A stretch of 64,000 bases of DNA, taken from the NCBI GenBank assembly GCA_964491915.1, contig CAZBHS010000010.1:62001-126000 (forward strand), given 5' to 3'. Made by a program: the position numbers and the translations under genes. Within the stretch, counting starts at the first letter, position 1; the number at the start of each line of letters is the position of its first letter. Below are positions 52,019 through 61,071 of the stretch, one piece after another. The notes below the pieces were generated by a model. It had not been told where the DNA came from. It worked only from the letters and a program-made list of their open reading frames with translations, and made no database searches. The stretch comes from JAHELQ01 sp964491915. Lineage in GTDB: Bacteria; Acidobacteriota; Aminicenantia; UBA2199.

Positions 52019-55000
52019 TCAAATGGGTTGAGTTGCAGGACGATTTGCTGGAGCGGACGGTGGATGAACTTCTGGCGGCGGGAAAGCCGGCGGGGGCTTC
52101 AGGCCGGGTCGTGGATTTCTCGGATATATTTTTGGTGTTTCCCTCCCAGAGGATCAACTTCTTCTTGAAGGCCCGGCTCAGCCGGCGGGTGGGGAGCAAT
52201 TACCTGCCGCCGCACATGATGACCATCGACCGCTTCTTCGAATTCATATTCGACCGGAGCTTCCCGTCGTATGAACACATCGGCGAGTTGGAGGCGACAC
52301 TCATTCTGTATGAATCGGTGCGCAAGGTGTTCGGCGATTCGTTCTATTACGGCGGCAAATTGGGCGGGAGTTTCCCTGGTTTTTTTCCCTGGGCCCTGAA
52401 TTTGTGGCACGCGGTGGAAGAGGCTCTGGTGGAAGGGGCCGAGCTAGACAAACTCGATATCGGCATCTTCAAAGATTTTGTCAAATACGGCGACTATCAC
52501 CAGGATTACAAAGATTTTATCGCCGCCTTCCCGGATCTAGTCCACACCTTTGCCGGTAAACTGGAACAGCGCAAAAAAGCCACCCGCGGTTTGGTGTATC
52601 GCAAAGTGGCGGAATTGGCCAAAGAGGATGAAGATGCTCTGTCGGGCCTTGAGGAGTCGCGCTTTATATTTTTGGGTTTCTTTGCCTTGAACAATTCAGA
52701 AGAGACGCTGCTCTCGTCTCTATTCGACAAAACCGAGGCCACGATGCTGTTGCGGGCCGATACAGAAGCCCTCTCCGATCCGGCCTCGCCCTTTTATTTG
52801 CAACGCACTATTTCCCGGATTTTAGGCGGCAAACAGCCGCCGCCGGAAGAGGACGATAGGGATAGGGGACAGGCAACCTCGTGGAAAGCGCTGGCTAAAA
52901 AGGTTCACCTGTATGCGGACAGCAACTCCGAGACCATGATGGCGCGGGTGTACAAGGCCTTGAAAAAGATTGTGGATTCCAAAGAAAGTCCCGATGAGCT
53001 CCTGCGGGTCGGCGTCGTTCTCCCCGATTCCTCGTCGTTGATCCCGTTTGTGCAGGGGGTGGTGTCCCGCTTCGATATGGAGCAGGAGACAATCCCCTTT
53101 AACATTACCCTGGGCTATCCGTTCGAACGCACCCCTCTCTACCGCTTGTTGGATTTGATGCTGCGGGTGGGGACGCGGGACCGGAAGGGGCGCGTCTACG
53201 CCATGGACTATCTGGACCTGGCGCGCCATCCGTATGTGAAACTATCCGCAGCGCCGGACCATGATGGGATGAATCTACGGCGGGGCATCCATATGGTGGA
53301 AGCTATTCTAGGGGATGAGAACCTGCTCTATTTCAAGCCCGATCAATTGGAAACCCTGCTGGCCAAACAATTGGAAGAGGAAGCCGGCGATGACGGCTCG
53401 ATGCCGGAGGAGATCGTCGCCGCTGTTCAGCACATTCATAAAATTTTTATCATCCCCGCCGCCATTGATTTTCAACAATTATGCGCATTTTTGAAAGAGG
53501 CGTTGGAGCTTCTCAACCGCCAACGGAGCGGGTATTTGTTTTTGCAGGAATACATCGCCACCGCCAAAACCGTCATCGACCGGGTGCTTGAATTTTCCAC
53601 ATCCTATGGCGACGAGGTCTTCGGCGGCGCCGATTACGAGGCGGCATCGTCATTTCTCAAGTATTATATTTCAAAGAGCGACATCCATTTCCAGGGTTCT
53701 CCGTTGCGGGGGATTCAGGTGATGGGCATGCTGGAATTCCGCGGCCTCACCTTTGACGATGTGCTGGTGGTGGACGCGTTGGAAGGGGTTCTGCCCGAGA
53801 GCCGCAAGTATGACGCGCTGCTGCCCTTTGATATCCGCAAGGCGCTCAATATCAGGGTGTACACCGACTGGGAACAATTGTTCGCCTACAATTTTTTCTC
53901 GTTGGTGGGGGGCGCCCGGCAGAGCCACATCTTCTGGCCGGAGCGCAAAGGCACGGACCAGGCGCAACGGAGCCGGTTCATCGAGCGCGTCATCTACGAG
54001 ATCGAAAAGGCCACCGGATCTTGCGACAACTTTGTGGAGAACCGCATCCATTTCGCCTTGAAATCTCCCACTCTTAAATCAATAAAAAAAGATGAGGCGG
54101 TGCGCCGTCGATTGGAAGAATTGGCTCTGGCGCCATCCACGTTGGAAACCTATATAAAATGTCCGTTGAAATTCTATTTTGAGCGTGTGCTTCGCATCAG
54201 AGAGAAGCAACAGATCAGCGCCGACCCGGATGCCGGGGAATTCGGCAATATTGTTCACGAGACCTTGCAGCGATTGTATCAAATCCATATCAACAACGAC
54301 CCGGAACTCGATCTCGAGCGGGCGTCGCGTCTTTTAGAAGACGAACTGCTCAGTCAGTTTACCTCCCGCGGCCTGGGAGAACTCTCCGGGGCGGCGCGGA
54401 TTCGCTTCTGGGTGCTGAAGGAAAAGCTCAAGAAATTCCTGGCCTTCGACCTGGCCCGTATCCGGCGGAATTCCGTCGCCGTTATCGGCTTTGAGGAAGA
54501 GCTCTCTGTTCTTTTTCCGGTGAAGAAGGCGGGGCTCGAAGCCGTCATCGGCGGCCGCATCGACAGGGTGGAACGAGAGGGACAGGTACGCCGCATCGCC
54601 GATTACAAAACCGGCGGCGATTTCCCCGTCAAGATCAAGCCCCAACACAAAGACTATGACGTCGAGAATCTCTGGCAAATGCCGCCCGAAGACTACATCG
54701 CCAATCTCAATACCATGGCCGGCGTCTATTCCAACTTCCAGATCCTCCTCTATATATACATGTACAACCTACAAAACGTGGGGGACATCGCCAAAATGGA
54801 TGCCGCCTATATGTTTTTGCGGTCTGAAAAATCCTTTTTCAACGAAGTGTTTGTCGCCGGTTACAAGAATGAACCGCTGGACGGCGAAGGGAAACGGGAG
54901 GTGATGAACCGGTTCGAAGCCAATCTCGAGGAATTGATTCTGGATATCCATCAGCGGGAAGCATTCATCGCCAATCCGTCGGACTCTAAATACTGCGGCT

Positions 55001-55035
55001 ATTGTCCGTTCAAGGTTCCCTGCGGGAATTTGTAG
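52015..55035 (+). CDS. PD-(D/E)XK nuclease, AddB-like partner subunit
   Basis: A 1006-residue protein. The N-terminus resembles an inactive helicase half (DIFLVFPSQRINFFLKARLS, SNYLPPHMMTIDRFFEF), as in AddB. The C-terminus holds a nuclease: LAPSTLETYIKCPLKFYFER, FGNIVHETLQRLY, GGRIDRVEREGQVRRIADYKTG (Asp, Asp, Lys) and a terminal cluster YCGYCPFKVPC. The Cys of KCPLKF together with these three gives the four ligands of the iron-sulfur nuclease domain of AddB. It is translationally coupled to the AddA-like gene. Two nuclease domains across the pair match AddAB rather than RecBCD. Confidence 0.9.
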   Translation: MIKWVELQDDLLERTVDELLAAGKPAGASGRVVDFSDIFLVFPSQRINFFLKARLSRRVGSNYLPPHMMTIDRFFEFIFDRSFPSYEHIGELEATLILYESVRKVFGDSFYYGGKLGGSFPGFFPWALNLWHAVEEALVEGAELDKLDIGIFKDFVKYGDYHQDYKDFIAAFPDLVHTFAGKLEQRKKATRGLVYRKVAELAKEDEDALSGLEESRFIFLGFFALNNSEETLLSSLFDKTEATMLLRADTEALSDPASPFYLQRTISRILGGKQPPPEEDDRDRGQATSWKALAKKVHLYADSNSETMMARVYKALKKIVDSKESPDELLRVGVVLPDSSSLIPFVQGVVSRFDMEQETIPFNITLGYPFERTPLYRLLDLMLRVGTRDRKGRVYAMDYLDLARHPYVKLSAAPDHDGMNLRRGIHMVEAILGDENLLYFKPDQLETLLAKQLEEEAGDDGSMPEEIVAAVQHIHKIFIIPAAIDFQQLCAFLKEALELLNRQRSGYLFLQEYIATAKTVIDRVLEFSTSYGDEVFGGADYEAASSFLKYYISKSDIHFQGSPLRGIQVMGMLEFRGLTFDDVLVVDALEGVLPESRKYDALLPFDIRKALNIRVYTDWEQLFAYNFFSLVGGARQSHIFWPERKGTDQAQRSRFIERVIYEIEKATGSCDNFVENRIHFALKSPTLKSIKKDEAVRRRLEELALAPSTLETYIKCPLKFYFERVLRIREKQQISADPDAGEFGNIVHETLQRLYQIHINNDPELDLERASRLLEDELLSQFTSRGLGELSGAARIRFWVLKEKLKKFLAFDLARIRRNSVAVIGFEEELSVLFPVKKAGLEAVIGGRIDRVEREGQVRRIADYKTGGDFPVKIKPQHKDYDVENLWQMPPEDYIANLNTMAGVYSNFQILLYIYMYNLQNVGDIAKMDAAYMFLRSEKSFFNEVFVAGYKNEPLDGEGKREVMNRFEANLEELILDIHQREAFIANPSDSKYCGYCPFKVPCGNL

Positions 55036-55180
55036 AAGAATCTGGGCGGCGCTGAATTGTGAAAGTTTAACTGTTAAAGTCATAGATTTATTTTTTTTTG
55101 CCATGGGGCGGGAGGTAGAATATTTCTACGATTCAAGCGGTATCAGGCTTCTCACTTCAGCGGAAGTCAGGCCGGGTAAC

Positions 55181-55209
55181 TTGACTTTGAAAGTAAAAAA
55201 AATTATAAT
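55181..55209 (+). promoter_or_regulatory. Promoter of the Mrp/Mbh-like operon
   Basis: TTGACT (55181-55186), 17 bases, TATAAT (55204-55209), 71 bases before the first gene. The rest of the 245-bp gap from 55036 shows nothing I can name. Confidence 0.7.
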
Positions 55210-55280
55210 CTTGCGTTATCCCAATCTATAGACAGCGCGATGTAAATCTAAATCGTGACTGTGAAATCGAGGCATCAAGA

Positions 55281-55865
55281 TTGAAGCGTACTTTTGTAAG
55301 AAACATTATTATTCAGTATGTGTTGTTGTTTGCCTTCTGGCTCCTGCTCTCCGGTCATTATGACTTTATCCACATCTTCTACGGAGTCATTTCGGTAAGC
55401 GCTGTTGTTTGGCTCAATTATCGCCTTAAAAAGTATGCCTTTTTCGAAGAGGAAATGTCCAGGGCCGATGCGAATCTAAAAGGGAACAAACCTGTCACCA
55501 TTCGCTTTTTCCGCTTGTTCTTCTACATCCCCTGGCTCATCTGGCAGATCGTGATTGCCAGCCTCCAGGTGGCGGTTGTGGTGTTGAATCCCAAAATGCC
55601 GATCGAGCCGGCTATAATCAAGTTCAAGAGCCGGTTGCCCAGTTTGAGCGCGAGAGTCATTTTGGCCAATTCCATCACCCTGACTCCCGGAACCATCACC
55701 CTCCAATTGTTGGATGATGAATTCATCGTGCACGCGTTGATGGACATGTCCGCCACAGGCATTACCGAAGATTCCCTTCCGGCGCAAGTAGCCAAACTTT
55801 ACGAAAAGAAACCTTCGCAGGTTGCTTATAAGTTTGAAATTATCAAATCCCAGGGGGATATGTAA
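55281..55865 (+). CDS. mnhE: Mrp-type antiporter subunit E
   Basis: A 194-residue membrane protein of the MnhE/MrpE family: membrane helices near the N-terminus (YVLLFAFWLLLSGHYDFIHI), the family block PWLIWQIVIASLQVAVVVL, and ILANSITLTPGTITLQLLDD, the most conserved family site. The start is TTG 55281, with GAGG at 9 bases; no ATG fits. It is the first gene of the eleven-gene operon, and the next gene overlaps its stop by one base. Confidence 0.92.
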   Translation: MKRTFVRNIIIQYVLLFAFWLLLSGHYDFIHIFYGVISVSAVVWLNYRLKKYAFFEEEMSRADANLKGNKPVTIRFFRLFFYIPWLIWQIVIASLQVAVVVLNPKMPIEPAIIKFKSRLPSLSARVILANSITLTPGTITLQLLDDEFIVHALMDMSATGITEDSLPAQVAKLYEKKPSQVAYKFEIIKSQGDM

Positions 55866-56149
55866 TGGAACAGTTTTTTATTTACATTGCGGTGATTTTG
55901 AGCGTTTTCATCTTCATTCCCCTGTATAGGGTAGTGAAAGGCCCCACCATCTATGATCGCATGTTGAGCTCCGGCTCGATCGCCACCTCTGCGATGGTGT
56001 TGATCCTGTTGATCGGATTCATCTTCAACCGGATCGATATGTTTATCGATATCACCATGGCATATGCGGTTTTGAACTTTATCGGTGTCATCGCCTTCGC
56101 CAAATATCTGGGTGCTATCCTGAAGAAGAAGCAGAACAATGGAAATTAG
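55865..56149 (+). CDS. mnhF: Mrp-type antiporter subunit F
   Basis: A 94-residue membrane protein with three hydrophobic helices. RVVKGPTIYDRMLSSGSIA is the MnhF/MrpF signature after helix 1, followed by MVLILLIGFIFNRIDMFIDI and AVLNFIGVIAFAKYLG. The short size is normal for the subunit. It overlaps the preceding gene by 1 base and the next by 11. Confidence 0.93.
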   Translation: MEQFFIYIAVILSVFIFIPLYRVVKGPTIYDRMLSSGSIATSAMVLILLIGFIFNRIDMFIDITMAYAVLNFIGVIAFAKYLGAILKKKQNNGN

Positions 56150-56480
56150 AATCCTTATTTCGTTCTTTTTTATCGGGGCCGGCGCGTTTTTCATGCTGGT
56201 CGGAAGCCTCGGCTTGATCCGGTTACCGGACTTCTATTCCAGGGCGCACGCCACCGGAAAGGTGGATACGCTGGCTATTATGCTGGTGATCCTGGGATTG
56301 ATCATCTACGAAGGCTTCACTCTGAATAGCGTCAAATTGGTCATTATCATCACGTTCGTGTTCCTCACCAATCCGACCGCCACCAACGCCCTCACCAGGG
56401 CCGCTTACGCGTTCGGATTGCGTCCGTGGTTCCGGAAAGATCGATATAAAAAAAAGTCCAAGAAAAAAGAGAATAACTAA
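56139..56480 (+). CDS. mnhG: Mrp-type antiporter subunit G
   Basis: A 113-residue membrane protein with FFIGAGAFFMLVGSLGLIRL, then PDFYSRAHATGKVDTLAIM, the MnhG/MrpG signature, and FLTNPTATNALTRAAYAFGL. The C-terminus is basic. The order E-F-G is as in group 2 and Mbh-type Mrp operons. It ends directly before the next gene. Confidence 0.94.
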   Translation: MEIRILISFFFIGAGAFFMLVGSLGLIRLPDFYSRAHATGKVDTLAIMLVILGLIIYEGFTLNSVKLVIIITFVFLTNPTATNALTRAAYAFGLRPWFRKDRYKKKSKKKENN

Positions 56481-56726
56481 ATGCACTGGGAACTTGAAAT
56501 TACACTGTTTGTATTTTTAATCATTTCGGCTTTTATTTCGTTGTACGTCAAAAACCTGATTACAGCGGTGGTGACATTGAGTGTATTCAGCTTTTTCTCG
56601 GCGTTATTGTATGTAGCCATGGGAGCTGTCGATGTGGGCTTCACCGAAGCCGTCGTCGGCGCCGGTATCACCGGCGTATTGTTGATTGTGGCCATACTCA
56701 AAACCCACCGAAGGAGTCAAGATTGA
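56481..56726 (+). CDS. DUF4040 membrane subunit (MbhD / MrpA C-terminal-like)
   Basis: An 81-residue protein with three helices, ending in DVGFTEAVVGAGITGVLLIV and KTHRRSQ. This DUF4040 module is a domain of MrpA in classical antiporters but a separate protein (MbhD) in membrane-bound hydrogenases. The acidic Glu of FTEAVVGAG is the conserved proton-path residue of that domain. It overlaps the next gene by 4 bases. Confidence 0.9.
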   Translation: MHWELEITLFVFLIISAFISLYVKNLITAVVTLSVFSFFSALLYVAMGAVDVGFTEAVVGAGITGVLLIVAILKTHRRSQD

Positions 56727-57028
56727 AAATTGCCAACTATTTAGTATTGGTCCTGTTTATCGGGTTGATGATCTTCGCTTCCCTCGGTTTACCCAATCGC
56801 GGGGATGCCGACGCTGTATTCAACCGGGATAAAAGTCCCGCCGGTTCGCCGGGCGCGGCCGCGTATTATATTAAAAACGCCGCCAAAGACGCCCACACCG
56901 ACAATATGGTCACCGTTATCTTGGCCGATTACAGGGGTTACGATACCCTGGGCGAAGAAACCGTTATCATGACGGCGGGCTTGATTTGTTTATTGATTTT
57001 GAGAAAAAAGAGATACAACAATGGCTAA
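56723..57028 (+). CDS. MbhE-like membrane subunit
   Basis: A 101-residue protein: an N-terminal helix (YLVLVLFIGLMIFASLGL), a periplasmic loop of about 50 residues with AAYYIKNAAKDAHTDNMVTV, LADYRGYDTLGEETVIMTAG, and a final helix. DYRGxDTLGE is the MbhE/MrpB N-terminal signature. It completes the split-MrpA arrangement with the preceding gene, and overlaps the next gene by 8 bases. Confidence 0.9.
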   Translation: MKIANYLVLVLFIGLMIFASLGLPNRGDADAVFNRDKSPAGSPGAAAYYIKNAAKDAHTDNMVTVILADYRGYDTLGEETVIMTAGLICLLILRKKRYNNG

Positions 57029-57458
57029 AACCAAAAACAACCCGATTGTAACGCTGGTAAGCCGTACTGTATCGCCATTTATCATGGTGTTCGCACTCTA
57101 TGTCGTGTTTCATGGACACTATAGCCCCGGCGGGGGATTCCAGGGCGGTACATTATTGGCTGCGGCTGTGATTTTGATTCGCCTGGTATCGGGTATCGAG
57201 CGGTCTCAAATGTTGTTCGACAGCAATTGGGCCACACCGCTGGGTTCCGTCGGCGTATTGCTCTATTTCGGAACCGGACTCACCGCCATGCTTATGGGAG
57301 GGAATTTTTTGAATTATCATTACCTTCCCTTCGGCACCGACGAGGTGATGCTTCGTTCCAATGGTATATTAATAGTGGAGGTCGGAGTGGCGATCGCGGT
57401 TATGGCGATCCTGATTTCGATTTTCGACGATCTATCTAAGGCAGGTCCAGATGTTTGA
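57021..57458 (+). CDS. mnhB: Mrp-type antiporter subunit B
   Basis: A 145-residue membrane protein with four hydrophobic helices. The MnhB motif FHGHYSPGGGFQGGTLLAAA is near consensus, and VMLRSNGILIVEVGVAIAVM ends the domain. The sequence starts TKNNPIVTLVSRTVSPFIMV. It overlaps the next gene by 8 bases, and all genes of this operon are packed in this way. Confidence 0.94.
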   Translation: MAKTKNNPIVTLVSRTVSPFIMVFALYVVFHGHYSPGGGFQGGTLLAAAVILIRLVSGIERSQMLFDSNWATPLGSVGVLLYFGTGLTAMLMGGNFLNYHYLPFGTDEVMLRSNGILIVEVGVAIAVMAILISIFDDLSKAGPDV

Positions 57459-57840
57459 TTATTTCCTGGGTCATTACGCGTATTGGTTCGTATTTATCCT
57501 GATGGCTCTCGGCCTCTTCGGCATGGTCATCAAGAAGAATTTGATTAAAAAATTGATCGGGATGAGCATCTTCCAGGTTTCTATCATCTTGTTTTATGTT
57601 GCCGCCGCCAATAAGTTCGGCGCCACTGTGCCGGTGCTGAATCACGGACACCACGGCGCCATCGAAACCGCCGGATATATCAACCCACTGCCCCACACCT
57701 TGATGCTGACGGCAATCGTTGTCGGCGTCGCCACCATGGGTGTCGCGTTCGCGCTGGTTATCAGCGTGTTCAAACGTTACAACACCCTTGAAGAGGACAA
57801 ACTACTCCGGGAGATGAAAAAAGAGAATGATCACCAATAA
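57451..57840 (+). CDS. mnhC: Mrp-type antiporter subunit C (NuoK-like)
   Basis: A 129-residue membrane protein with three helices. KKNLIKKLIGMSIFQVSIIL is the NuoK/MnhC signature, and INPLPHTLMLTAIVVGVATM, then GVAFALVISVFKRY, is typical, as is the Glu-rich hydrophilic tail. It resembles MrpC of the MbhG type. It overlaps the following large subunit by 14 bases. Confidence 0.94.
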   Translation: MFDYFLGHYAYWFVFILMALGLFGMVIKKNLIKKLIGMSIFQVSIILFYVAAANKFGATVPVLNHGHHGAIETAGYINPLPHTLMLTAIVVGVATMGVAFALVISVFKRYNTLEEDKLLREMKKENDHQ

Positions 57841-59323
57841 TTCCCCAGCACTCATTCCACTGATATTGTTATTTGCCGCCATCATCATTCCCATTGTCGC
57901 CTATAAAAAGGAAAAATGGGCCTATCCAACGGCCATGTTGGCCTCCGCGTTCACTGTTTATCTTTCGATATTCAATGTGGTGCGGGTCCTGGACGGCAAC
58001 GCAATCCATTATCATTTTGGCGGTTGGCCTTCCTCCATCGGCATCGAGTATGTCCTGGATCCTTTATCCGCGTTTATCTGCGCCGTTGTGAACGTTGTAG
58101 CGTTCCTCGTGCTGGTGAATGCCAAAGGATTGGTGGAACGGGAACTGAAAACCAAAGAGATGCCCTACTTTGCCATTGTGATGCTATTGCTCACCGGTTT
58201 TAACGGCATTGTACTGACCGGCGATTTTTTTAACCTGTATGTATTCCTGGAGATCAGCTCCTTGTCCTTGTACGGCTTGATCGCCGTAGGGGAGAGGAAG
58301 TCGCCGGTAGCGGCGTTCCGTTACCTGATCATGGGAACAGTCGGCGGTTCGTTCTACCTATTGGGCGTCGGTTTCATTTATATGACCACCGGCTCGCTCA
58401 ATATGGCGGATGTCAAAAACATCATTCCCGCCGTCGCCGACCAACCGACCATCATCGTCGCCCTGTGCCTCATTGTCGTCGGCATGGGCATTAAAATGGC
58501 ATTATTCCCATTGCACGGCTGGATGCCCGACTCATACACCTACGCCCCATCCTCCTCATCGGCCTTGATTGCGCCGATTGGAGCCAAGATCGCGGTGTAC
58601 GTGATGTTGAGGGTGTTGTTCGATATTTTCGGACCGGCGTATGTCAGCCAGACGCTGCCCATCACCGGCATCATCGGTTGGATGGGAGCCATCGCCATTG
58701 TCTACGGCTCCATCATGGCCATCGCCCAGCGGGAGATGAAGCGGATGCTGGCCTACAGTTCCGTGGCCCAGATCGGTTACATCGGTCTCGGTATCGGCCT
58801 TGCCAATACCTGGGGCTTTATCGGCGCAGTGTTGCATGTCATGAACCACGCCTTCATGAAAGGCCTCTTGTTTTTGATAGCCGGAAATTTCAGGACCAAA
58901 TTAGGTCATTCAGATATATTGAAATTCGATCATCGAATCAGGAAACAAATGCCCTGGACCACTGCCGCGTTCACCGTAGGCGCCCTGTCCATGGTGGGCC
59001 TACCGCCCACCGTCGGGTTCTTCAGTAAATGGTACCTGGCGTTGGGCGCCATTAAAAATCACAGTTGGATCTTTTTGGCGGCCTTGCTTGTCAGTAGCTT
59101 GCTCAACGCGGTCTATTTCTTCCGCATCATCGAAAAAGTCTACCTGAAACCCATCAAAGAGAATCCCGAAGCCGACGATACCAACATCGGCCGCGACGAA
59201 GTGCGCGCCTCGATGCTGATACCCACTTTAGTGATGGCGGCGGCTTTGATTTTACTGGGCTTGTTGAACGTGTTTGTGGTTAAAGGAATCATCATGAAGA
59301 TGATCCCCGCAGGAATGCTGTAA
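57827..59323 (+). CDS. Antiporter-like proton-translocating subunit 1 (MrpD/NuoN-like)
   Basis: A 498-residue protein with about 14 helices of the proton_antipo_M family. The Glu of the fifth helix lies in YVFLEISSLSLYGLIA, the helix-7 Lys in GMGIKMALFPLHGWMPDSYT, and a later Lys in KGLLFLIAGNFRTKLGH. GLPPTVGFFSKWYLALGAI is the end signature. Subunits of this type carry cation-coupled proton flow. The ATG at 57827 lies within the preceding gene. This is one of three paralogous antiporter-like genes in this operon. Confidence 0.93.
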   Translation: MITNNSPALIPLILLFAAIIIPIVAYKKEKWAYPTAMLASAFTVYLSIFNVVRVLDGNAIHYHFGGWPSSIGIEYVLDPLSAFICAVVNVVAFLVLVNAKGLVERELKTKEMPYFAIVMLLLTGFNGIVLTGDFFNLYVFLEISSLSLYGLIAVGERKSPVAAFRYLIMGTVGGSFYLLGVGFIYMTTGSLNMADVKNIIPAVADQPTIIVALCLIVVGMGIKMALFPLHGWMPDSYTYAPSSSSALIAPIGAKIAVYVMLRVLFDIFGPAYVSQTLPITGIIGWMGAIAIVYGSIMAIAQREMKRMLAYSSVAQIGYIGLGIGLANTWGFIGAVLHVMNHAFMKGLLFLIAGNFRTKLGHSDILKFDHRIRKQMPWTTAAFTVGALSMVGLPPTVGFFSKWYLALGAIKNHSWIFLAALLVSSLLNAVYFFRIIEKVYLKPIKENPEADDTNIGRDEVRASMLIPTLVMAAALILLGLLNVFVVKGIIMKMIPAGML

Positions 59324-59338
59324 TTGGGGTAATATAAA

Positions 59339-60847
59339 ATGAATGCACAGGATATCTATTCCTCGTTTGTCCCGCTCTACGCTGTACTGGTCTCGTTAGC
59401 GGCCGTACCCTTCATTTTGCTGAGCTCGAACAAACCGAATCTGCGGGAGTTTTGGACGGTAGCGGCCGGAGTGATCAAGTTTGGATTGGTCCTCTCCCTC
59501 TTACCCAACGCTCTCCTTGAAAAAACAGCGGAGATTAGCCTTCTGGAACTGGCGCCCGGCATCGAGTTGGCCCTCAAAGCCGATCCCTTCGGAGTGTTTT
59601 TCGCTTTGATCGCGTCGGGTCTCTGGATTTTCACCTCCTTCTATTCCATGGGATACATGAGAGGGGAAAAATCCCACAAGCAGACCCGGTATTTCGCCAG
59701 TTTCGCGGTGTGTCTATCGGCCACCATCGGCATCGCGTTTTCCGCTAATATATTGACATTTATCGTATTTTACGAAGTACTGACGATTGCCACCTACCCG
59801 CTGGTCATTCATAACGAAAACGAAGAAGCCATCCGGGCGGGCCGTAAATATTTAGTCTATACATTGAGCGCCGGGTTGTTTCTGATTGCGGCGGCCACCA
59901 TGACCTACCAGATACTCGGCACCCTGGACTTCCAGGCCGGCGGTATGTTTACCGGAGTCGCACTGGCGCCCGGCACAGCCAAGATTTTGTTCCTCTTGTT
60001 CCTGGGCGGCGTCGGCGTGAAGGCTTCGATCATGCCGCTTCACTCCTGGTTGCCCTCCGCCATGGCGGCGCCCACTCCCGTGAGCGCGTTGCTTCACGCG
60101 GTTGCGGTTGTCAAGTCCGGTGTGTTCGGCGTGCTCAGGGTTGTGGGATTCGTATTCGGACCCGCTCTCATGAAAGAGTTCGGCCTCGGCAACATCCTGG
60201 TGTTCTTCGCGGGATTTACCATTGTCGTGGCCTCGCTGTTGGCATTAAAACAGGACAACCTCAAACGGCGGTTGGCTTACTCCACTGTGGGCCATCTATC
60301 CTATATCGTCCTGGGAGCCGGCTTGTTGTCATCCGCCGCTCTGACCGGAGCGATGCTGCATATCGCCTTCCACGCCACTATGAAGATCACCATGTTCTTC
60401 GTGGCCGGAGCCATTGCCGTGAATCTTCATAAAAAAGAGATCAGCCAATTGAACGGCATCGGCAGAGTGATGCCCTGGACCATGGGGGCTTTTACCGTCA
60501 GCGCCATCGGCCTCTCGGGACTTCCACCCATCAATGGATTCGTCAGTAAATGGTACCTCGGTTTGGGATCGCTGCAGGCGGAGAACTTGATTCCCCTGGG
60601 GATCCTGGTGGTGTCCGGTTTGTTGAACGCCGCATACTTTTTCCCCATTGTACACCGGGCTTTCTTCCGTGAACCGGATAATCCCGAGGCATTGCTCAAA
60701 CACAAAGAGGCGTCGCCGTTTATGGTGGTTCCCCTGGTCTTGACCGCGATACTGTCGGTCTTGTTGGGCTTTTACCCCGACCTATTCTTCAAATTTTACC
60801 ATATGGCTGCCAGTGTCACAGCCAGTATCGTAGGAGGAGTTGGCTAA
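59339..60847 (+). CDS. Antiporter-like proton-translocating subunit 2 (MrpD/NuoN-like)
   Basis: A 502-residue paralogue. Motifs: IVFYEVLTIATYPLVIHNEN with the helix-5 Glu, GVGVKASIMPLHSWLPSAMA with the helix-7 Lys, and GLPPINGFVSKWYLGLGSL. Its first 80 residues diverge from the first antiporter-like subunit. A 15-base gap separates it from subunit 1. The last base of its stop codon TAA is also the first base of the next ATG. Confidence 0.93.
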   Translation: MNAQDIYSSFVPLYAVLVSLAAVPFILLSSNKPNLREFWTVAAGVIKFGLVLSLLPNALLEKTAEISLLELAPGIELALKADPFGVFFALIASGLWIFTSFYSMGYMRGEKSHKQTRYFASFAVCLSATIGIAFSANILTFIVFYEVLTIATYPLVIHNENEEAIRAGRKYLVYTLSAGLFLIAAATMTYQILGTLDFQAGGMFTGVALAPGTAKILFLLFLGGVGVKASIMPLHSWLPSAMAAPTPVSALLHAVAVVKSGVFGVLRVVGFVFGPALMKEFGLGNILVFFAGFTIVVASLLALKQDNLKRRLAYSTVGHLSYIVLGAGLLSSAALTGAMLHIAFHATMKITMFFVAGAIAVNLHKKEISQLNGIGRVMPWTMGAFTVSAIGLSGLPPINGFVSKWYLGLGSLQAENLIPLGILVVSGLLNAAYFFPIVHRAFFREPDNPEALLKHKEASPFMVVPLVLTAILSVLLGFYPDLFFKFYHMAASVTASIVGGVG

Positions 60848-61071
60848 TGAAAAAACATTGGTGGATCCTGATGGGATTATTAACCGCCGCTTCCCTGGTA
60901 GTGGAGCTGACCATGCATCATGACCCGGCTCACAGCAGCCACTGGTGGAGCCACATCCCCGGCTTCTACATCGCCTTCGGATTTATTGGTTGCGCGGCAA
61001 TTATTATATTTGCTAAAAAGATTGTCAATTTACTCGTAGAGAAAAAAGAGGATTATTATGATTCCCACTGA
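60847..61071 (+). CDS. Small conserved membrane subunit of the Mrp/Mbh-like complex
   Basis: A 74-residue protein with two helices. A first helix (WILMGLLTAASLVVELTM) is followed by the His-rich loop HHDPAHSSHWWSHI and a second helix starting IPGFYIAFGFIGCAAIIIF, then a basic-acidic tail ending EDYYDSH. I recall related small proteins in similar Mrp clusters, usually unnamed. Its place between antiporter subunits 2 and 3 and the 14-base overlap with the next gene support a subunit role. Function not known. Confidence 0.75.
   Translation: MKKHWWILMGLLTAASLVVELTMHHDPAHSSHWWSHIPGFYIAFGFIGCAAIIIFAKKIVNLLVEKKEDYYDSH

Noticed and set aside
55036..55180. Small gene or RNA between the AddB-like gene and the Mrp operon
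   Set aside because: No open frame with a ribosome binding site and no stable structure by eye.
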